From Alphaproteobacteria bacterium (lineage in GTDB: Bacteria; Pseudomonadota; Alphaproteobacteria; Rickettsiales; UBA6187): 9,068 bases of DNA. The DNA lies in NCBI GenBank assembly GCA_024280585.1, contig JAJRPW010000036.1, forward strand, positions 1-9,068, given 5' to 3'. Positions 6,101 to 9,068 of this stretch are shown here, one piece after another. Made by a program: the position numbers and the translations under genes. Each line of letters begins with the position of its first letter. Positions within the stretch are counted from its first letter, which is position 1. The notes under the pieces were generated by a model. It worked only from the letters and a program-made list of their open reading frames with translations. It had not been told where the DNA came from and made no database searches.

Positions 6101-9067
6101 ACAGGCGGCGGTGATGACATAATATCCGGTAATGGTGGGGCTGATGTTTTTGTGATTTCATCTTCGGAAAATGGAACAACGACGATCACGGATTTTGATG
6201 CGGCCAGTGAAATTATTGACCTTACAACAATGGCTGCGCCTAGCTTTGGCGGGCTTAATATCACAAATATCGACGGTGATACACATATTGATCTTGGGGG
6301 CGGGCAAAAATTAATCCTTGAAAATGTCGAATCTATTACGGCTAATAATTTTCTAGGGCTTGCTGCAAATAATACCCCAACAATTTCCGCGCAAATCTCG
6401 GATTATAGCGTGGTTACGGGGCGTTTGCATCGGTTTGATCTTCCGCTAGATGTTTTTACTGATATTGACGGTGATACTTTAACATATACAGCCACACTTA
6501 ACGACGGCCAACCACTTCCATTATGGTTAAAATTTGACGGTATGACTTTTAGTGGAAAACCTGCTAGTGGAGATGTTGGATCTATATCTGTAAAAGTTAC
6601 AGCTACTGATTTGTCAAATGCTTCTGTGGAAACTACCTTTGACCTGGAAATAACAGAGAAACCTTACTATATAGAAGCAATTAAGCCAGCCTATGCATCA
6701 CATTACCCTACCAACGGATATGATACTATTATTATAAAATACACTTTTGAATCCCTGCAGGGCAATATTTATAATGATGTCAGCTGGAATTTTGAAACAT
6801 TTAACAATGATCAACGTACTGCGGCCATTGCAGCAATGCAGCTTTATTCCGATGTTGCAAAGATAGAGTTTATAGAGGCCGCAGACCCAGCAGATGCTGA
6901 CCTTGTGTTCCGTCAGGCTGATTTAATTGCCAGTACAGGAGCTGCTGGTAAAGGCTTATATTCAAATACTGCTGAAGCTGCCGATGTTGTAATAGACAAG
7001 CAGTATAACTCTGCTGATGGCGGTAATGGTGATGGCCTCGCGCCAGGCAAATATGGTTTTAGAATGATTGCGCATGAAATAGGTCATACTTTAGGCCTAA
7101 GGCATTCGGACAGTTTGCCATCTGATGAGAATAGTACAAATGCAACAATTATGTCGACAAGGAATTCAATGGAATCCAGTATCGGAGGTGAGGTTGCTGG
7201 TCGCAGCGGTCCTAATGCCCCTCACACTCTTCAACTATATGATATAGCCGCTATTCAGTACACTTATGGTACCAATGAAAATTTCAACATAGGTGATACG
7301 CAATACATTCTTGATGGGCAGATGAAAGTTTCTACAATTTGGGATAGTGCTGGAAATGACACCATAAATGCTGAGTCGTATAGCGGAAATTCTATAGTGG
7401 ATATTCGAGAAGGTTTGCAGTATGTGACTCATGTAGGAGATACAGCATCATGGATTGGATTTGGTTCCAATATAGAAAATATCCGCGCTGGTAGCGGAGA
7501 TGATATTCTGTATGGCAACGATCTTGATAATGAACTATCTGGTGGCGCCGGTAATGATATAATGGATGGAGCTTCCGGTAATGATGTTTTTATAGGTGGT
7601 ACAGGAAAAGATCGTTTTGTTATTAAGCAATCTTCAATAGGTCATAAAATAATTAATGATTTTGACCTTGGTGATTTAGATGAGAAAATTGATTTAAGTG
7701 ATTTTGTTGGAATGACTTTTGATGATCTGGTTATTTCAGGTGATACGTCGGCAGTAATTCATTTTTCTGCAGATCATACAGTAACAATTAACGATATTAT
7801 TCCCGCTCAGCTATCCGAAGAAAACTTTCTGTTAAAATATGATAGTACACAAACAGGAACAACTGGTGATGATATATTAGTTGGAACTCTTGGTAACGAT
7901 ACCTTACATGGCGATGCGGGTAATGATACAATATATGGGGATGATTCATTCCATGGAGGTTCCGGCAATGACAATCTTTATGGAGGTGCCGGAGATGACT
8001 TGTTAATAGGTGGTGACGGCGAAGATAACTACTATTTTGATAATTTAGATTCAGGGCAGAGTGATACGATAATCGATAGTGATGGAAAAGGTAATATATT
8101 CATCAACGGTATATTATTGTCCGGTGTGGCCAACCCTATTCTTGGACAGGTGGAAGCATTTACTCTTACCCTAGGCAATAGTGATGAATATAAACTTGTA
8201 CAGGAAAATTCTGACCTTTTAATTACAAGAGATGACGGTGGGATATCTACAGGAAATATCAGAATAAAAGATTTTAACAACAAAGATCTTGGTATTTCCT
8301 TAAAAGGTCTGGAATTCAGAGTTAACAGCTTCCTTAGCTCCGATCAGGATTATTCGTCTATCACAGGTCTGGGAGATGGCAATTTTGCTATTGCCTGGGA
8401 AAGTCGTAATCAGGATGCTTCTTTAGACAGTGTGTATGTAAAACTCTTTAATGCAGTCGGAGAAGAAATTTCAGGTGAGATTCTTCTGGTCGAGGATACG
8501 GAGCAAATATGGCCTCACCCCAAATTAGCTATGCTTGATCAGGATAAATTTATTGTTACCTGGGGGCAAAATAATACAGATGGTTCGAATATAGGAATTT
8601 ATGCTAAAATTATTGATAACGATGGAGTGGTCATAAAAGATGAGTTCCAGATTAATACTCATACTGATAAATCGCAAAACAACCAATCAATTGCAGTTTT
8701 AAAAGATAGTAATTTTGTTATCACATGGGAAAGCTATTTACAGGATGGCTCCGGGGATGGGATTTTTGCTCAGATATTTAATCCGAATGGCGATAAAATT
8801 GGTGATGAGTTTCAGGTTAATAGTTACGCAGAGAGTAACCAGGGCATTCCTCAAATAACAGCATTAGAAAATGGTGATTTTGTTATAAGTTGGCATGGCC
8901 CAGGAAAAGAAAATAGCGCTTTTGACGTATTTATACAGAGGTTTGACAATAACGGTTACAGGCTTGGAAATGAAGTGACTATTACTTCACCGGAGGGATC
9001 GCAGGCCGGTTCTGAAATAACTTCTCTTGCTAATGGCAACTTTATTGTTACTTGGGGAGGCGGTGGT
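2..9067 (+). CDS. Giant multidomain RTX protein with two serralysin-like metalloprotease modules (partial, both ends missing)
   Basis: Codons starting at base 2 read through 3022 residues without a stop, and the reading runs off both window edges, so neither start nor stop is visible. The product contains many GGxGxDxUx calcium-binding nonapeptides, three He_PIG/cadherin-like folds, two blocks of 50-65 residue 'GNFVVxW' repeats, two HEIGH-type zinc metalloprotease domains with serralysin-type C-terminal modules, and a central helical region. RTX proteins of this kind are normally exported unfolded by an ABC-type (type I) system using a C-terminal signal and fold on extracellular calcium; the C-terminus is outside this window. 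One Cys in 3022 residues and the Asp/Asn/Gly-rich composition fit an extracellular calcium-dependent protein. Likely roles are adhesin, exoprotease or toxin, and the sequence does not decide between them. No frameshift was found. Family assignment is firm; the exact function is unknown. Confidence 0.96.
179..1252 (+). repeat. N-terminal block of seven 50-65 residue 'GNFVVxW' repeats (possible beta-propeller)
   Basis: Residues about 60-417 carry a repeated pattern: a polar start plus 'SITTL' or 'DVAAL', then 'xNGNFVVVW' or similar, a variable loop, 'D(V/I)xAQIF' or 'VFGQ', and a G-rich turn. Anchors fall near bases 179, 338, 533, about 700 (poorly conserved), 833, 989 and 1139, giving seven units. 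Unit 4 lacks the Trp and the Q-x-F strand. The same repeat family recurs at 8345-9067. Similar repeats are common in large RTX and surface proteins. Seven copies of a four-strand-like unit suggest a seven-bladed beta-propeller, but that is inference. A ligand or adhesion role is possible. Confidence 0.8.
1253..1534 (+). other. He_PIG / cadherin-like Ig domain 2
   Basis: Residues 418-511 run from 'SPTLEKFIHDQSFEAG' through 'FADPDGNQLTYSASLSNG', 'LPDWLSFNGRSFSG' and 'ISVKVTASDGDKEVSDIFDL'. These are the hallmarks of the dystroglycan-type cadherin-like/He_PIG fold: an initial Pro and Gln/Phe strand, an 'F.D.DGD.LTY.A' strand, 'LP.WL.F...T.F.G' and a closing 'V.VTA.DG' strand. Its length of about 94 residues is normal. 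It joins the repeat block to the first RTX array and most likely serves as a rigid spacer. It is closely similar to the domain at 6371-6658. Confidence 0.88.
1544..1672 (+). repeat. Short RTX nonapeptide array 1a
   Basis: Residues 515-557 contain imperfect GGxGxDxUx units such as 'SGDDVVEGG', 'SDDTINTGSGDDIIYAG' and 'GGAGTDTISY'. The Gly/Asp spacing is that of calcium-binding beta-roll repeats. The stretch begins directly after He_PIG domain 2 and ends in 'TISY', the usual entry into the spacer module that follows. Calcium binding is inferred from the family. Confidence 0.9.
1673..1771 (+). other. Conserved inter-RTX spacer module
   Basis: Residues 558-590 read 'KNSNTEIKFDLGQARGIGG' followed by 'YAEGDTIRNIEILD'. 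Many RTX proteins carry the same arrangement between two arrays: 'SY..S...V.VDL..G.G.GG.A.GDTL..IEN..GS'. It interrupts the nine-residue register and leads into the long array at base 1772. Its contribution is presumably structural, as an extra beta-roll turn. Confidence 0.8.
1772..2338 (+). repeat. RTX array 1b: 21 consecutive in-register nonapeptides
   Basis: Residues 591-779 divide exactly into 21 units of nine residues (27 bases each) with no insertion. Examples are 'GGDGDDIIA', 'GGAGSDTII', 'GGAGNDTII' and 'GGDGNDIFV'. The consensus is GGxGxDxUx, where Gly and Asp side chains and backbone bind calcium in a parallel beta-roll. A few units deviate at ligand positions: unit 10 'GGGDVDKIF', and units 18 and 20, which have Asn-Asn instead of Asn-Asp. 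The last units turn Phe-rich ('FF', 'IFVIEPK'), the usual end of a beta-roll before a tail module. Confidence 0.97.
2339..3061 (+). repeat. Three tandem post-RTX tail modules
   Basis: Residues 780-1020 hold three related modules of about 70-85 residues. Each has a 'D.I.DF' or 'K.IDL' strand, a 'D..V.F..G....I.(N/D)V' strand pair and a closing 'L(S)xxxF' element. The closings are 'VSDLSDDNFTN' (near 2525-2557), 'PNSLSASNFSG' (near 2767-2800) and 'IADLRPSHFIG' (near 3029-3058). In serralysin-type proteins one such module normally caps a beta-roll ('D.I.DF..G.D.IDLS...V.I......L...DF'). The second and third copies here follow no RTX array. The closing motif recurs after both protease modules (6326-6358 and 7796-7831). 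Confidence 0.75.
3062..4441 (+). other. Unrecognised central region with one Cys and an internal two-copy repeat
   Basis: Residues 1021-1480 match no family I can name. The first half (about 3240-3830) looks alpha-helical, with a hydrophobic segment around 'NTAILIISNYFDIGSIASG' (3692-3748). The second half (about 3960-4440) looks beta-rich and repeats a pattern: 'GTLYRKAGNELQE' at 4064 and 'GNLYYNDNGTLIE' at 4226, followed by 'YNPEADNPNIF' at 4145 and 'YDPDADNPPIL' at 4280. The protein's only Cys (residue 1402, bases 4205-4207) lies between the copies. Base composition falls here: hand counts give 15, 17, 18 and 24 G+C per 60 bases in the lines at 3181, 3421, 3481 and 3541, against 31 at 2101 and 34 at 5101. 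No RTX repeats occur. This is the position where toxins of this type often carry an effector domain, which is inference only. Confidence 0.55.
4442..5056 (+). other. Ala/Gly-rich hydrophobic helical region (possible membrane-active segment)
   Basis: Residues 1481-1685 are rich in Ala, Gly, Val, Ile and Leu and have long stretches with few charges. Examples are 'GQIGQAVAFISAQLAVDVV' (from about 4715) and the run at 4907-5056, which contains 'GHAVAVAASNYLIGQAVGH' and 'GNTIGYLIAGSVVDPVL'. Small-residue spacing (GxxxG/AxxxG-like) suggests tightly packed or membrane-inserting helices. Comparable glycine-rich helical segments occur in large RTX proteins and in pore-forming RTX toxins, although I cannot assign this one to a named pore domain. 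It leads directly into the Asp/Val amphipathic stretch. Confidence 0.55.
5057..5251 (+). repeat. Asp/Val amphipathic helix repeats with a Trp-rich end
   Basis: Residues 1686-1750 consist almost only of Asp, Glu, Val, Ile, Ala, Gly, Ser and Phe. A six-residue motif recurs: 'DTVGDV' at 5111, 'DSVGDF' at 5144 and 'DSVGDF' at 5198. The spacings are 11 and 18 residues, which equal three and five helical turns, so the motifs would line up on one face of an alpha helix. The two DSVGDF copies differ by one base in 18. The stretch ends 'GSWFGSWW', an aromatic cluster typical of membrane interfaces. The sequence supports an acidic amphipathic helix; membrane contact is inference. Confidence 0.65.
5276..5836 (+). 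other. Serralysin-like (M10-type) metalloprotease domain 1, altered zinc motif
   Basis: Residues 1759-1945 have the metzincin layout: a beta strand 'TTIINYTF', an 'AIRHVLDLWSNVANVVFTE' helix and strand, 'DIELVFAQGE', the active-site helix 'LHEIGHAMGIDP' (motif at 5693-5725), a Met-turn 'ASVMT' (Met1919, bases 5756-5758) and the closing 'DIREAQDLYGVN'. His1898, Glu1899, His1902 and Gly1905 are present. The third ligand position of HExxHxxGxxH is Pro1908, preceded by Asp1907. From the first motif His to the Met-turn is 21 residues here against 26 in domain 2, so a short deletion may have removed the third His. His1915, just before the Met-turn, is a possible substitute. Activity is therefore doubtful. 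Confidence 0.85.
5837..6361 (+). other. Serralysin-type C-terminal RTX module following protease 1
   Basis: Residues 1946-2120 begin 'NFNNGDDTYIIDG' and contain 'TIWDGGGNDVIDTSNF', 'IDLREGIEYVTQAG' and 'GANIENAIAGSGNDVIHGND', then a few RTX turns and a tail ending 'VESITANNFLG'. This is the peptidase M10 serralysin C-terminal layout, which binds calcium and normally sits right after the catalytic domain, as here. A gapless hand alignment of 66 residues starting at TIWD (base 5894) with the copy at 7334 gives 34 identities. Its beta-roll is short, with about four or five recognisable turns. Confidence 0.9.
6371..6658 (+). other. He_PIG / cadherin-like Ig domain 3
   Basis: Residues 2124-2219 show 'NTPTISAQISDYSVVTGR', 'FTDIDGDTLTYTATLNDG', 'PLPLWLKFDGMTFSGKP' and 'GSISVKVTATDLSNAS' before a final 'TTFDLEITE'. 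The order and length (96 residues) match domain 2 at 1253-1534 and the He_PIG/CADG family. It separates the two protease modules and most likely acts as a spacer. Confidence 0.9.
6659..7270 (+). other. Serralysin-like (M10-type) metalloprotease domain 2, complete zinc motif
   Basis: Residues 2220-2423 form a canonical serralysin-like catalytic domain. The N-terminal part has 'TIIIKYTF' and 'NNDQRTAAIAAMQLYSDVAK'. 'DADLVFRQADL' is the central strand and 'AADVVIDKQYN' is the edge strand. The active-site helix reads 'RMIAHEIGHTLGLRHS' (motif at 7073-7105), with His2358, His2362 and His2368 as expected zinc ligands and Glu2359 as catalytic base. The Met-turn is 'ATIMST' (Met2384). The domain closes with 'LYDIAAIQYTYGTNENFN', as in serralysins. 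The Tyr usually found two residues after the Met-turn Met is replaced by Thr. This domain is likely active on extracellular protein substrates, and calcium should be needed through the following module. Confidence 0.94.
7271..7843 (+). other. Serralysin-type C-terminal RTX module following protease 2
   Basis: Residues 2424-2614 repeat the layout found after protease 1: 'NIGDTQYILDG', 'TIWDSAGNDTINAES', 'VDIREGLQYVTHVG', 'GSNIENIRAGSGDDILYGND', a beta-roll ('LSGGAGNDIMDGASGNDVF') and a tail with 'IINDFDLGD', 'EKIDLSDFVG' and a closing 'PAQLSEENFLL'. It is the calcium-binding C-terminal domain that stabilises serralysin-like enzymes. The beta-roll and tail are more regular here than in the module after protease 1. 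Confidence 0.92.
7856..8038 (+). repeat. RTX nonapeptide array 4
   Basis: Residues 2619-2679 contain 'GTTGDDILVGTLGNDTLHG', 'DAGNDTIYG', a shortened unit 'DDSFHG', 'GSGNDNLYG', 'GAGDDLLIG' and 'GDGEDNYYF', i.e. six good units plus one incomplete one that breaks the nine-residue register. The 'DNYYFDNLDSG' exit is the usual transition into the haemolysin-type related domain that follows. Confidence 0.93.
8039..8317 (+). other. Haemolysin-type calcium-binding protein related domain
   Basis: Residues 2680-2772 read 'DNLDSGQSDTIIDSDGKGN', 'IFINGILLSG', 'FTLTLGNSDEYKL', 'NSDLLITRDDGG' and finally 'IRIKDFNNKDLGISL'. RTX proteins often carry this order directly after an array ending 'Y.F....G.D.I.D'. 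The final 'I.IK.F.N.DLGI.L' is particularly characteristic. It caps the beta-roll and connects to the C-terminal repeats. Confidence 0.82.
8345..9067 (+). repeat. C-terminal block of about 55-residue 'GNFVITW' repeats, cut by window edge
   Basis: Residues about 2782-3022 contain four complete repeats and the start of a fifth. Anchors at 8357, 8522, 8687, 8852 and 9014 give periods of 165, 165, 165 and 162 bases. Each unit has 'I(T/A)xLxxGNFVITW', a loop often containing 'DGSG', 'IFAQIF(N/D)xNGxxIG' and 'EFQVN'. They are more regular than the N-terminal copies at 179-1252 but clearly the same family. At least one more unit is expected to the right of the window. A beta-propeller or stalk is inferred. 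Confidence 0.85.
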
Positions 9068-9068
9068 G

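Overview
The window is the interior of one giant secreted-protein gene. I translated the + strand by hand in the frame whose codons start at base 2. It stays open from base 2 to base 9067 (3022 codons) with no stop, no recognisable start and no intergenic gap. Both ends run off the window. No RNA gene, mobile element, CRISPR array, promoter or terminator could be supported. Residue numbers below count from the first complete codon (residue 1 = bases 2-4).

The protein is a multidomain RTX (repeats-in-toxin) protein of the type exported by type I secretion. It is rich in Asp, Asn and Gly and has only one cysteine in 3022 residues. This points to a Gram-negative bacterium, most likely a proteobacterium and perhaps an alphaproteobacterium, with moderate to low GC. 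With a single gene visible, the taxonomic call is weak.

Layout from left to right: (1) tail of a cadherin-like/He_PIG Ig fold (2-106); (2) seven repeats of about 50-65 residues with an 'aLxdGxFVVxW...Q.F' core, possibly one beta-propeller (179-1252); (3) a second He_PIG domain (1253-1534); (4) an RTX block made of a short array, a conserved spacer and a 21-unit nonapeptide array (1544-2338); (5) three tandem post-RTX tail modules (2339-3061); (6) an unrecognised, locally AT-rich region with an internal two-copy repeat and the only Cys (3062-4441); (7) an Ala/Gly-rich hydrophobic helical region followed by an Asp/Val amphipathic stretch (4442-5251); (8) two successive serralysin-like metalloprotease modules, each followed by a serralysin-type C-terminal RTX module and separated by a third He_PIG domain (5276-7843); (9) a fourth RTX array and a haemolysin-type calcium-binding-related domain (7856-8317); (10) a second block of about 55-residue repeats that continues past the right edge (8345-9067).

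A plausible reading is an extracellular protein whose RTX parts fold on calcium after export. Its repeat and Ig-like parts would give length or adhesion, and its central hydrophobic and protease parts would act on a target cell or matrix. The most notable points are the paired protease modules, of which only the second keeps the full HExxHxxGxxH zinc motif, and the roughly 730 central residues (3062-5251) that match nothing I can name.
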